64,000 nt of DNA from Bacillota bacterium (GTDB lineage: Bacteria > Bacillota > Clostridia > Oscillospirales > Acutalibacteraceae), in assembly GCA_023418995.1 (NCBI GenBank), contig JAEZYP010000063.1, forward strand, positions 7,286 through 71,285, in the 5' to 3' direction. Shown one piece after another: positions 1 through 7,829 of the stretch. How positions within the stretch are numbered: the stretch's first letter is position 1; every line of letters begins with the position of its first letter. The notes under the pieces were generated by a model. That model searched no databases, was not told where the DNA came from, and was given only the letters and a program-made list of their open reading frames with translations. The translations under genes and the position numbers were made by a program.

Positions 1-341
1 GCACTAAAGAACGCTCCGAACTTGCTGATATCAGCAAAAAAATATCAAATGGCGTAAATGCGGTTATGTCCGGAATGGATATCCCAGAGCTGCAAACGGA
101 AATTGACCGTCTCCGCGCTCGGAAAAGTGAGCTGGAAGACATAATAGCTCATAAAGAAAACGGGGGAAAGAAGATTGATCCCGATAATATTGTAGCTAGG
201 TTTAACCGGGCACTTGATTGCTGGGACAGCGATTTGAAGCGTATCATTCAAGAATTTGTGACAAAAATATACGCCAACCCCGACGGAAGTTTTTCCGTAG
301 AAGTTGGCGTACATATTAATGGTGCCGGTGGTCGGACTTGA
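1..341 (+). CDS. Large serine recombinase, C-terminal fragment (cut by window edge)
   Basis: The frame is open from the first bases of the window to a TGA at 339-341, giving about 112 C-terminal residues. The visible part is a charged, heptad-like coiled coil (LQTEIDRLRARKSELEDII) followed by a short globular tail. This is the usual ending of large serine recombinases that excise or integrate mobile elements. The N-terminal resolvase domain and zinc ribbon lie outside the window, so the family call rests on this tail and the setting. The last ten or so codons and the stop lie inside the tRNA-Leu gene that follows on the other strand, the expected picture of a recombinase gene at the junction of an element integrated into a tRNA 3' end. 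No other explanation for the overlap is obvious. Confidence 0.6.
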   Translation, partial: TKERSELADISKKISNGVNAVMSGMDIPELQTEIDRLRARKSELEDIIAHKENGGKKIDPDNIVARFNRALDCWDSDLKRIIQEFVTKIYANPDGSFSVEVGVHINGAGGRT

Positions 342-405
342 ACCGACACGGTATCGCTACCAACGGATTTTGAGTCCGTCACGTCTGCCATTCCATCACA
401 CCGGC
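320..405 (-). tRNA. tRNA-Leu (CAA anticodon)
   Basis: Read on the minus strand, the 86 bases fold as a class II tRNA. The acceptor stem is GCCGGTG/CACCGGC with discriminator A and an encoded CCA. The anticodon arm is ACGGA-CTCAAAA-TCCGT (anticodon CAA, reading UUG), the variable arm is long, and the T arm contains GGTTCAAGTCC. The 3' half is shared with the end of the recombinase gene. Confidence 0.95.
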
Positions 406-421
406 ATGAACAACGAATGTT

Positions 422-450
422 ATTATATAATAAATCCGGAAAAAAATCAA
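422..450 (-). promoter_or_regulatory. Sigma-A promoter for tRNA-Leu
   Basis: On the minus strand TTGATT (445-450) and TATAAT (422-427) are separated by 17 bases, about 17 bases upstream of the tRNA 5' end. Spacing and -10 box are ideal. Confidence 0.7.
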
Positions 451-462
451 GCACTAATTATA

Positions 463-492
463 ACGGGGCGCTTTGTTTGTGTAGCACCCCGT
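463..492 (-). terminator. Hairpin downstream of rnfB, possible terminator
   Basis: A ten-base stem (ACGGGGCGCT against AGCACCCCGT, one mismatch) with a ten-base loop lies 13 bases past the rnfB stop. The tail has no proper T run on either strand, so it may be a weak terminator or only an mRNA-protecting hairpin. Confidence 0.4.
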
Positions 493-504
493 TTAATTAT
501 GTTA

Positions 505-1299
505 TTAAGCGTCAAGCATCGTGATACAGTGCCTCGGGCATACCAACGCACATTCGCCGCAGCCCGTACATTTCGTGGGGTCAACGCTGGCGCGGGAATC
601 CGTGACGTGGATCGCGTCGTGCGCACAGGTTTTTTCGCATTTCATACAGCCGATGCAGCCCACCTTGCATACCTTGTTGGTTAACGCGCCTTTGTCGCAG
701 TTGTTGCAGCGAACCACGGCCTGTTTTTTTATCGGAATGAGGTCAATGAGCTGTTTCGGGCAGGCTTTCACACACATGGAGCAGGCTTTGCAGCGCGCGG
801 GGTCAATTCGTGCAACACCATTGCAGACATCAATCGCTCCGTACGGACAGGCTCTTACGCAGTCGCCCAGCCCCATGCAGCCGTACTGACAGTTGGCGGT
901 GCCTCCGGCTACCAGTGCCGCACCGGCGCAGGTCGCTATGCCCTCATAATTTACTTTATCGCTGGTGTTGTCGTAGCTGCCGAGGCAGTGGACCAAAGCG
1001 GCTTTTACTTCCACTTCAGCCGCGTCGCAGCCAAGATACGCGGAGATTGCGTTGGAGACGGCTGTGCCGCCGACCGTGCAAAGACCGGACTGCGCTTCGC
1101 CACTTGCCATCGCCTTTGCGTAACCGTCGCAGCCGGAGAAGCCGCAGGCGCCGCAGTTGGCTCCGGGGAGCATATCGCGGATTGCCTCCGCTTTTTCGTC
1201 CTTCGGTACCGCCATGACAATGGAGGCAACCGCGAGAATCAGCCCGCATAATAATCCGATCCCGGCGACAATCAGAACCGGAGTTAGTATTTCATTCAT
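505..1299 (-). CDS. rnfB: Rnf electron transport complex subunit B (ferredoxin-type Fe-S protein)
   Basis: 264 residues. RnfB is the membrane-anchored iron-sulfur subunit that accepts electrons from reduced ferredoxin in the ferredoxin:NAD+ oxidoreductase. An N-terminal membrane segment (about residues 5-30) is followed by the four-cysteine domain CGACGFSGC. Then come several CxxCxxCxxxCP-type clusters: CMGLGDCVRACP, CKACSMCVKACP, CIGCMKCEKTC and CTGCGECALVCP. It is the last gene of the rnfCDGEAB operon, 13 bases after rnfA. Several CP motifs give polyferredoxin character, as in clostridial RnfB. Length and gene order are normal. Confidence 0.96.
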   Translation of the reverse strand: MNEILTPVLIVAGIGLLCGLILAVASIVMAVPKDEKAEAIRDMLPGANCGACGFSGCDGYAKAMASGEAQSGLCTVGGTAVSNAISAYLGCDAAEVEVKAALVHCLGSYDNTSDKVNYEGIATCAGAALVAGGTANCQYGCMGLGDCVRACPYGAIDVCNGVARIDPARCKACSMCVKACPKQLIDLIPIKKQAVVRCNNCDKGALTNKVCKVGCIGCMKCEKTCAHDAIHVTDSRASVDPTKCTGCGECALVCPRHCITMLDA

Positions 1300-1312
1300 C
1301 TTTTCTCACTCC

Positions 1313-1921
1313 TTATCCCAGCATGCCTTCGACAAGTCCCTGAAAGCCGAGAAACGACACGGCGGTCAGTGATGCAGCCACCAGTGTAATCGGAAGTCCC
1401 TTTAGGCTTTCGGGGATATCATTGTATTCAATCCGTTCACGGATTCCCGCAAAGATGACCATCGCCACAAGGAAGCCGATACCGGAGCCGAACGCGTTGA
1501 CAAGCGACTGTACAAAACCGAAGGTTGGGTCTGCTTGGCCTTTTTGAATTACCAGCATGGTGACTCCGAGAACGGCGCAGTTGGTGGTAATCAGCGGCAG
1601 GTAGATTCCAAGCGCGTTATATAGGGAAGGGATGTATTTTTTCAGCACGGTCTCGATAAACTGAACCAGCGCCGCGATAATCAAAATAAACACGATCGTT
1701 TGCAGATACGCCAGCTTCAGCGGAACCAATAGGAAGGTGTAAATCGGCCAGGTCACGGCGGTGGAGATTACCATAACCACAGTAACGGCAACGCTCATTC
1801 CGGCTGCGGTATCCAGCTTTTTGGAAACGCCGAGGAACGGGCAGATACCAAGAAATTTGTTAAGAATATAGTTTTCCGTCAGAATGGAGGCTAAGAAGAT
1901 TGCGACCAGTCCTTTTATCAT
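1313..1921 (-). CDS. rnfA: Rnf electron transport complex subunit A (integral membrane)
   Basis: 202 residues with six predicted membrane segments and the RnfA/NqrE signatures ENYILNKFLGICPFLGVS near the N terminus and LPLITTNCAVLG in the middle. RnfA and its paralogue RnfE form the antiparallel membrane pair through which ions are thought to be translocated. Its ATG overlaps the rnfE stop codon, which implies translational coupling. The member is complete and normal. Confidence 0.97.
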   Translation of the reverse strand: MIKGLVAIFLASILTENYILNKFLGICPFLGVSKKLDTAAGMSVAVTVVMVISTAVTWPIYTFLLVPLKLAYLQTIVFILIIAALVQFIETVLKKYIPSLYNALGIYLPLITTNCAVLGVTMLVIQKGQADPTFGFVQSLVNAFGSGIGFLVAMVIFAGIRERIEYNDIPESLKGLPITLVAASLTAVSFLGFQGLVEGMLG

Positions 1922-2607
1922 TTCTTAACACACTCCTTTTCTTTTTCTGCCATTTGGGAACAGGAACCGCACAGCGGGCAGCTTTGGCAGCCGAGCTCCG
2001 CCGGTTTTTCACCCTTGCCCGCGGCAAGCTTGTTCGCAAGGGCGATCATCATGCCAAATACAAAGAAGCCGCCGGGGGGGAGCAGGAAGATGATAATCGG
2101 ATCCATAAATCCTACGGTAACCGGCAGCCCGAATACCGTTCCGGCGCCTAGCAGCTCCCGGATAATACCCATTACCAGCAGGGTCGCCGTAAATCCGGCG
2201 CCCATGCCGAGCGCGTCCAGAATTGCGGGAACGACCTTGTTTTTGTTGGCGAACATCTCGGCACGGCCGAGGATGATGCAGTTAACGACGATTAAGGGAA
2301 GAAAAATGCCCAGCGCCGCCTTTAAATCGGGGGAGTAGGCTTCAATCAGCATCTGAACAAGCGTAACAAATCCGGCGATCAGCGTGATATAGCACGGGAT
2401 GCGAACCTTATCCGGGATTACCTTGCGGAGCAGGGAGATTACGGCATTGGAGCCGACCAGAACGAAGGTGGTCGCAAGCCCCATGCCGATGGCGTTGCTC
2501 GCCGAGGTGCTCAGCGCCAGTGTCGCGCAGGTTCCCAGTACAAGGCGGAGCACAGGGTTTTCCTTAACGATTCCCTTACTGAACTCTTTCCACGCGTTAC
2601 TTGCCAT
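1918..2607 (-). CDS. rnfE: Rnf electron transport complex subunit E (integral membrane)
   Basis: 229 residues. I start at the ATG at 2607 (MASNAWKEFSKG) because an AAGGAGGCGAAGGAG ribosome site sits just before it; a longer in-frame start would lie deep inside rnfG. The paralogue of RnfA carries the conserved LRLVLGTCATLALSTSASNAIGMG and LPLIVVNCIILGRAE segments. A short cysteine-bearing tail (CQSCPLCGSC) at the C terminus resembles a metal site and is common only in some clostridial RnfE proteins. It overlaps the end of rnfG by 11 bases and the start of rnfA by 4. Confidence 0.95.
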   Translation of the reverse strand: MASNAWKEFSKGIVKENPVLRLVLGTCATLALSTSASNAIGMGLATTFVLVGSNAVISLLRKVIPDKVRIPCYITLIAGFVTLVQMLIEAYSPDLKAALGIFLPLIVVNCIILGRAEMFANKNKVVPAILDALGMGAGFTATLLVMGIIRELLGAGTVFGLPVTVGFMDPIIIFLLPPGGFFVFGMMIALANKLAAGKGEKPAELGCQSCPLCGSCSQMAEKEKECVKK

Positions 2608-3160
2608 CTCCTTCGCCTCCTTTGATTTGTTGATATTTTGATACAGCCTGATTGACGCATTCCGTAACCGCTTTACTGGTGATGGTCGCACCCGTCATCG
2701 CGTTGATCTGGCCGTCAGCCGCGCCGGATTTGACCAGTGTGAATCCTTTTTCCGGAGCGGGCTGATAAAACTGGCCGCGGAAGCTTTCCTTCTGTGCGTT
2801 CAGACCGAGGCCGGGGGTGTCGTTAATCGTAAGGATGACCACGCCTTTTACTTTTCCGTCTTTGCCGATTCCGGTCATGACGCTCAGATCGCCGCCGTAG
2901 CTTTTGGCTTTGGTGGTGAATACGTAACCGGTGACGGCTCCTCCGGTCTTTCCAATGGCATACGTGCCATCCTCGGAGTTTTCAAACTCGGTCGCGCCGG
3001 GAAGCACGACCTGACGGGAATAGGCTTCGGCCTGCCGGTTTATTTCGATGATTTTATCGTGTGTCAGCATATTGGTAACCGCAAGCAACAGTGCGGTTAC
3101 AAGACAGATAACAAACAGGGTAACCGCCGGTTTCAGGATTTCTTTTTTATCAAGTCTCAT
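2597..3160 (-). CDS. rnfG: Rnf electron transport complex subunit G (FMN-binding)
   Basis: 187 residues. One N-terminal membrane anchor (about residues 10-30) precedes an extracytoplasmic FMN-binding domain. The motif TGATITSKAV near residue 158 is the flavinylation site where ApbE links FMN to a threonine through a phosphodiester bond. The protein relays electrons within the Rnf complex. Its ATG overlaps the rnfD stop by 4 bases. The gene for the flavinylating enzyme, apbE, heads the same operon. Confidence 0.95.
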   Translation of the reverse strand: MRLDKKEILKPAVTLFVICLVTALLLAVTNMLTHDKIIEINRQAEAYSRQVVLPGATEFENSEDGTYAIGKTGGAVTGYVFTTKAKSYGGDLSVMTGIGKDGKVKGVVILTINDTPGLGLNAQKESFRGQFYQPAPEKGFTLVKSGAADGQINAMTGATITSKAVTECVNQAVSKYQQIKGGEGDGK

Positions 3161-4104
3161 TTCTTAACACGCTCCTTCCCGAATGCTCTCGGGCGTGTCA
3201 AACGCTCAATATGAGGGACCAAAAGATTCATCAGAATGATGGAAAAGGATACGCCCTCCGGCAGACTGCCGAAAATACGGATCAGCATCGTAACGATACC
3301 GGCGCCGACCGCGAAAACAATCTGACCCTTCAGATTAATCGGGGAGGTCGCGTAATCGGTAGCCATAAAAATCGCGCCGAGCAGAAGACCGCCGGCAAGC
3401 AGGTCGAAAAGCACATTGCGCCCAGCAATCAGCGAGATAACCGAGACAGCGCCGATGTAGCATACCGGAATTACCGGAGTAATAACTCTTCGCGCAATCA
3501 GGTACAGACCGCCTAAAATGAGAGCGACCGCACAGGTTTCGCCGAGGCAGCCGGCGCGGTTGCCGACGAACATACTCAATAAAGTCGGCATGGTGCCGCT
3601 TGTCCCCTCTTTCAGGATACCGAGGGGAGAGGCGGTGGTCATCGCGTCCGCCTTATTCATGTAATAAAAGGGCGCCGCCCAGGTGCTCATCTGGGAGGGA
3701 AACGAGGACATCAGGATAATACGGGCTGTCAGCGCGGGATTCACAAAGTTCTGACCGATACCGCCGAACATCTGCTTCACCACCACAATAGCGACAATTC
3801 CGCCGAACGCCAGCGCAACCGGGTTTATCCCGACCGGCACGTTGAACGCCAGAAGGATTCCGGTTACCACCGCACTCAAATCGCCGATGGTGTTTTCGCG
3901 CTTCATCACCTTGCGGGAAACGTATTCGCTCAGCACACAGGAAGCAACGGAAATCACGATGAGCATCAATGCCTTCCAGCCGAAGAGACAAACGGAAGCA
4001 ATCGCCGCAGGGGTAAGCGCGATAATCACGTCGAGCATAATTTTCTGCGTAGTAATGCCGCTGCGGATATGCGGGGAAGAAGATACGATGAGTTTTCCGT
4101 CCAT
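3157..4104 (-). CDS. rnfD: Rnf electron transport complex subunit D (FMN-binding membrane subunit)
   Basis: 315 residues with about nine membrane segments and the RnfD/NqrB family features SSPHIRSGITTQKIMLDVIIALTP at the start and GGIGQNFVNPALTAR in the middle. A covalent FMN is expected on a threonine in the segment DAMTTASPLG near residue 155. The start ATG shares its A with the rnfC stop (TAATG), with a GGAGG site upstream, so translation is coupled. Complete and typical. Confidence 0.96.
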   Translation of the reverse strand: MDGKLIVSSSPHIRSGITTQKIMLDVIIALTPAAIASVCLFGWKALMLIVISVASCVLSEYVSRKVMKRENTIGDLSAVVTGILLAFNVPVGINPVALAFGGIVAIVVVKQMFGGIGQNFVNPALTARIILMSSFPSQMSTWAAPFYYMNKADAMTTASPLGILKEGTSGTMPTLLSMFVGNRAGCLGETCAVALILGGLYLIARRVITPVIPVCYIGAVSVISLIAGRNVLFDLLAGGLLLGAIFMATDYATSPINLKGQIVFAVGAGIVTMLIRIFGSLPEGVSFSIILMNLLVPHIERLTRPRAFGKERVKK

Positions 4105-5429
4105 TATTTTTTACCTCCTGCTTTTACCAGAGCCTTTCCGAGCCGGATTGCCTGAACCAGAGGTCTCCCCGCAGGACAGTTGTACGCGCAGGTTCCGCAC
4201 TCAATGCAGTCCATCACATCAAATTCGGTAAGCATTTCCGTGTTCTTGGCGGTCGCGTATTTTTCCAGCTGCGCGGGAATCAGATTCATCGGGCAGCCGA
4301 AAACGCAGTGCCCGCAGCGGATGCAGGCGGTCGGGTTATTCCAATGCGCTTCCTTATCGTTAAATACGAGGATTCCGTTGTTCTGCTTTAAAATTGGGAG
4401 GTCGTCACCCGCCAGGGCAAGCCCCATCATCGGTCCGCCCATCAGAATTTTTTTCGGCTCTGATTGATAGCCGCCGCAAAAGTCGATTACGTCGGAGATT
4501 TTGGTGCCGATCGGCACAAGGACGTTCTTCGGGTTCCGAATCGCGGAGCCGTCAATCGTTACGCGCTTTGTGATAAGCGGCATTCCTGTTTTCAGGTAGC
4601 CGGAGAGGAACGCGGCGGAGGTAATATTCATCACGATACAGCCGACGTCCGCGGGCAGCTTGCCCATCGGGACACAGCGGTCGGTACAGGATTTGATGAG
4701 GACTTTTTCCGCTCCCTGTGGATAGCGGGAGCGCAGGGGCAGCACATGGATTTTCTTTTCCTTCTCCGAGGCTTTTTTCAGCGCTTCGACTGCGTCCGGT
4801 TTGTTATCCTCTATCGCGATGATTGCGCGTCCAATTTTCAGAAAGCCGAGAACCTTTACGACGCCGTCGATTACGGCCTTGGTATTTTCAAGCGCTTCGC
4901 GGTGATCCGCGGTTATGTAAGGCTCGCACTCGGCAGCGTTGATAATCAGGGTATCAATCTGCTTGTCTTTCGGAACATTGAGCTTAATATGTGTAGGGAA
5001 GCCCGCGCCGCCAAGTCCTACCAAGCCGGATTCCCTTACCGCCTTGATGAATTCTTCTGCGGTCTTCACTTTGGGTGGCCTTACATCGGGAGAGATTTTG
5101 CTTTGCCCGTCGGAATCGATCACGATTGCGTCGGTATACTGTCCGCCGGGAAGCATTACCTTTTTGATGGCGCTTACCTTGCCGGAGATGCTTGCGTGAA
5201 TCGGTGCGCTCACAAAGGCGGTGCTGTCGGCGATTTTCTGCCCGACCAGAACCGTGTCGCCTGCTTTTACCAGTGGGGTGCAGGGAGCGCCCGCGTGCTG
5301 CTGCAAGGGTAAAACAACCTGCGTTGGTGCGGGCAGAACCGTGGACTGAGCCTGCGCCGTACTTTTCGCGTGCGGCACAGCGGTTCCGCCGTGTGTTTTA
5401 AACGGATTCAAAGGGAAAGTAATTTCCAT
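4104..5429 (-). CDS. rnfC: Rnf electron transport complex subunit C (NADH site, Fe-S)
   Basis: 441 residues from the ATG at 5429 (MEITFPLNPFKTHGG), chosen because TTGGAGG lies nine bases upstream. RnfC is the peripheral subunit that exchanges electrons with NAD(H). Visible parts are the N-terminal RnfC domain, the nucleotide/FMN-binding segment GLVGLGGAGFPTHIKLN, and two 4Fe-4S motifs at the C terminus (CIRCGHCVFGCP and CIECGTCAYNCPAGRP). It is the first structural rnf gene of the operon and overlaps rnfD by one base. Confidence 0.96.
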   Translation of the reverse strand: MEITFPLNPFKTHGGTAVPHAKSTAQAQSTVLPAPTQVVLPLQQHAGAPCTPLVKAGDTVLVGQKIADSTAFVSAPIHASISGKVSAIKKVMLPGGQYTDAIVIDSDGQSKISPDVRPPKVKTAEEFIKAVRESGLVGLGGAGFPTHIKLNVPKDKQIDTLIINAAECEPYITADHREALENTKAVIDGVVKVLGFLKIGRAIIAIEDNKPDAVEALKKASEKEKKIHVLPLRSRYPQGAEKVLIKSCTDRCVPMGKLPADVGCIVMNITSAAFLSGYLKTGMPLITKRVTIDGSAIRNPKNVLVPIGTKISDVIDFCGGYQSEPKKILMGGPMMGLALAGDDLPILKQNNGILVFNDKEAHWNNPTACIRCGHCVFGCPMNLIPAQLEKYATAKNTEMLTEFDVMDCIECGTCAYNCPAGRPLVQAIRLGKALVKAGGKK

Positions 5430-5473
5430 GATTACATCCTCCAATTTTACTGCCATTCAATAATATATGTTGA

Positions 5474-6007
5474 TTACTCATTGAATCTTAACTTCTTGAG
5501 TAAGGGAACCATGATTTGCAGCACCATACCGGTTAAAATTCCGGCGAGAATGCCGAACAGAATCAGCCAGGGGATATAATAAACCACCGCGGGTGTTGTC
5601 AACAGCGCCGCAACCGCCAGCTGCGCCGCGTTGTGGGCTAACGCGCCGGCAACGCCGAGCCCCGCCAGACCGAACGGCCTGCCTTTTATTTGCAGAAGGA
5701 GCCACATGACCGCTGTGCTGAGGATACCGCCGGCAAGGCTCATCAGCATCGCGGTAAAACCCCGGGTAAGCCCCGCGAATAGTCCTTTGATAACGGCGAT
5801 GCAGAGAGCGGGCAATAGACCGACCGCGTCGGCGGCGTACATTGTTACAATGTTGGAAAGCCCCAGCTTAGCCCCGGGGGGCAGGAACGGAAGCGGCGGA
5901 AGCATCAGCTCCACGGCGGACAGTACCAGCGCAAGCGCCGTCAGAAGCGCGTTAAAAGCGACGAAGCGCGTTTGCGGAGCAATATTCAAATGACCGGATT
6001 GTTTCAT
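5474..6007 (-). CDS. Gx transporter family membrane protein (heptaprenyl diphosphate synthase component I-like)
   Basis: 177 residues, five to six membrane segments, with the family pattern LPPLPFLPPGAKLGLSNIVTMYA near residue 40. Proteins of this kind (Pfam Hpre_diP_synt_I) are often annotated as part of heptaprenyl diphosphate synthase, but the fold is ECF/transporter-like and the substrate is unknown. It lies between the NusG-domain-II gene and rnfC on the same strand. The same trio is a common neighbour of apbE and rnf genes in clostridia, so a role in flavin or quinone supply is possible but unproven. Confidence 0.8.
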   Translation of the reverse strand: MKQSGHLNIAPQTRFVAFNALLTALALVLSAVELMLPPLPFLPPGAKLGLSNIVTMYAADAVGLLPALCIAVIKGLFAGLTRGFTAMLMSLAGGILSTAVMWLLLQIKGRPFGLAGLGVAGALAHNAAQLAVAALLTTPAVVYYIPWLILFGILAGILTGMVLQIMVPLLKKLRFNE

Positions 6008-6010
6008 AAT

Positions 6011-6376
6011 TCATCCTGTGTAGCCGTCGAACTGCTTTTCGCGGCCGACGATTTTAATCGATATTTTCGCGGGGAGGCAGACGGCGGCCTGTCCTGGTTT
6101 TGTCAGTTTGCCGGTACGCACGCAGATTTGGTCGCGGCAGTCGGAATGCAAAAAGGAAATTGCGCCCGGCTCCACCAGCAGTTTAACATGATAGTCGCCG
6201 CCGAGGTCGATTTCCTGAGCGGCGGTCTGTCGGCCCAAATTGAAGCGATAAAGCTCGGAGCCGCTACGCTCTACTACCGCAATTCCTGAATCCGGCTGGC
6301 GGCTGAACCATATCAATAAAAATATGGCGGCAAGCAAAAAGGGGAGGATAAGGTAAAAATCCTTCTTTTTAAACAT
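6011..6376 (-). CDS. NusG domain II-containing protein
   Basis: 121 residues: an N-terminal membrane anchor (LILPFLLAAIFLLIWF) and an extracytoplasmic beta-rich domain ending with HSDCRDQICVRTGKLTKPGQAAVCLPAKISIKI, the signature of the stand-alone NusG_II family. No transcription role is implied; these proteins are usually encoded next to apbE, Gx transporter and rnf genes, as here. The two conserved cysteines (DCRDQIC) might bind a metal or form a disulfide; that is inference. Confidence 0.82.
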   Translation of the reverse strand: MFKKKDFYLILPFLLAAIFLLIWFSRQPDSGIAVVERSGSELYRFNLGRQTAAQEIDLGGDYHVKLLVEPGAISFLHSDCRDQICVRTGKLTKPGQAAVCLPAKISIKIVGREKQFDGYTG

Positions 6377-6388
6377 ATGTCTACCTAT

Positions 6389-7441
6389 TTATTCGGCTAA
6401 TGTATAGCGGTTTTTCGCTATTGTGAATTGATTTTTTAAACGCTCTGATCGATAAACCTTATTGTTTGTATCGATAAAAATTCCGCCCGCGTTGTATTGC
6501 TCCAAAAGCTTCATGCCGTTTTCCCTGCCAAGAATAAAGCACGCGGTCGAGAGGGCGTCGCTCAGAGCGCCGTTGTCACAGACGACGGTGACGGACAGCA
6601 GTCCGTTGTTTTCGGGATATCCGGTTTTCGGGTTGAGCAGATGGTGATAGGTTACTCCGTTTTCCGTAAAGTTCTTTTCGTAGGTGCCGGAGGTGGAAAT
6701 GTAGCCGGAGGTCAGATCAACGGTTCCCATAGCAGCCCCTTGATCCTCGTTACTGTTCGGGTCGCGTACCGCAATGTGCCACGGGGCTCCGTCCGGCTTC
6801 GTGCCGAATACCCCAACGCTGCCGCCCACCGCGACAATGCCGCTTTGCGCGCCCACACTTTTGTAAGCGGCAACGGCTTCATCACAAGCCGCGCCCTTGC
6901 CGACCGCCCCCAAATCAACCGCCATATAGTGGTTTTTCAGCGAAGCGGAGGATTCTGTGAGGTTCAGCCGCAGATTACGGTAATCGACATATTTTATGTA
7001 TTTTTGAATCTCTTCCTTGGAAGGCACGCGCTGGTTGGAACCGCCGAAATCCCACATTGAACTAATCGGAAGAATGGTTGGGTCCAACGCGCCTCCGGAT
7101 TTTTCCGACACATCCAGTGTTTTCTGTAACAGCGCAATTGTTTTCGGGTCGAGCTTGGTCCAATCGCTCCCAGCCGCTTCGTTGAGTCTGGCAATATCTG
7201 AATCGTCAACCCGCCATGAAATCAGATTCTCCAGCTCACCGATACTTTTAGCCGCGACAGTTGCCGCGTCCACGCGCTTTGCCCCGTATACGGTCTGCTG
7301 TACAAAGGTGCCCATTGCGTAGTTGGTGCATTCATAGCCCTGCGTTTTTTGCCCGATTACGACCCAGATGGAAATGAGGGTTATCAGAATCACGGCAAGC
7401 ACGGAGCTTAGAAGAAAAATCAGTTTTTTGCTTTTGCTCAT
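6389..7441 (-). CDS. apbE: FAD:protein FMN transferase (ApbE)
   Basis: 350 residues from the ATG at 7441, which has a GGGGGG ribosome site eight bases upstream. ApbE transfers FMN from FAD to threonines of flavinylated proteins; RnfG and RnfD from this operon are the obvious targets. An N-terminal membrane anchor (IFLLSSVLAVILITLISIWVV) places it on the outer face of the membrane. Family features are AMGTFVQQTVYG, VDLGAVGKGAACDEA and the C-terminal ISTSGTYE...HHLLNPKTGYP. It is the first gene after the operon promoter. Confidence 0.94.
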   Translation of the reverse strand: MSKSKKLIFLLSSVLAVILITLISIWVVIGQKTQGYECTNYAMGTFVQQTVYGAKRVDAATVAAKSIGELENLISWRVDDSDIARLNEAAGSDWTKLDPKTIALLQKTLDVSEKSGGALDPTILPISSMWDFGGSNQRVPSKEEIQKYIKYVDYRNLRLNLTESSASLKNHYMAVDLGAVGKGAACDEAVAAYKSVGAQSGIVAVGGSVGVFGTKPDGAPWHIAVRDPNSNEDQGAAMGTVDLTSGYISTSGTYEKNFTENGVTYHHLLNPKTGYPENNGLLSVTVVCDNGALSDALSTACFILGRENGMKLLEQYNAGGIFIDTNNKVYRSERLKNQFTIAKNRYTLAE

Positions 7442-7505
7442 GTGATTCCCCCCATACGCCACTCGTGGAGCAGCGTGGCATTTCGCGTTTCACCTAATAT
7501 TGTTA

Positions 7506-7534
7506 ATTATATCATAGTTTTACATAAAGTCCAA
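7506..7534 (-). promoter_or_regulatory. Sigma-A promoter of the apbE-rnf operon
   Basis: On the minus strand TTGGAC (7529-7534) and TATAAT (7506-7511) are 17 bases apart, about 65 bases before the apbE start. The remaining 185 bases up to the divergent promoter at 7720 are AT-rich and show nothing else I can support. Confidence 0.7.
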
Positions 7535-7719
7535 ATTCCTTGCCTGAAACCGTTTTTTTGAACGATTGCGACGCGGAGAAAACAGCGGCGGGCGTAAATC
7601 AAACCTCATTAAATAAGGCATATATAATAATTGCAATGTAATTTGCAAATACTCAAAAAAAGTATCCGATCCATGAAAAGAAGAAAGAATTTTGCAGAAT
7701 TTAACAATTACGGATAGGG

Positions 7720-7748
7720 TTGATAATTGTCATATTTTAGCGTATAAT
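7720..7748 (+). promoter_or_regulatory. Sigma-A promoter of the SH3/lysozyme gene
   Basis: TTGATA (7720-7725), a 17-base spacer and TATAAT (7743-7748) lie about 80 bases upstream of the start codon. Confidence 0.7.
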
Positions 7749-7829
7749 CATAACAGAAATTATAACTTTTAGTATTATTCGCTAATTTTTAAATAGATAT
7801 GAGAAAATAACATTGGAGTGAATATTTTG

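Noticed and set aside
4464..5312. 282-residue open frame on the plus strand opposite rnfC
   Set aside because: It is the mirror of the rnfC coding frame; rnfC has all its motifs and a good ribosome site.
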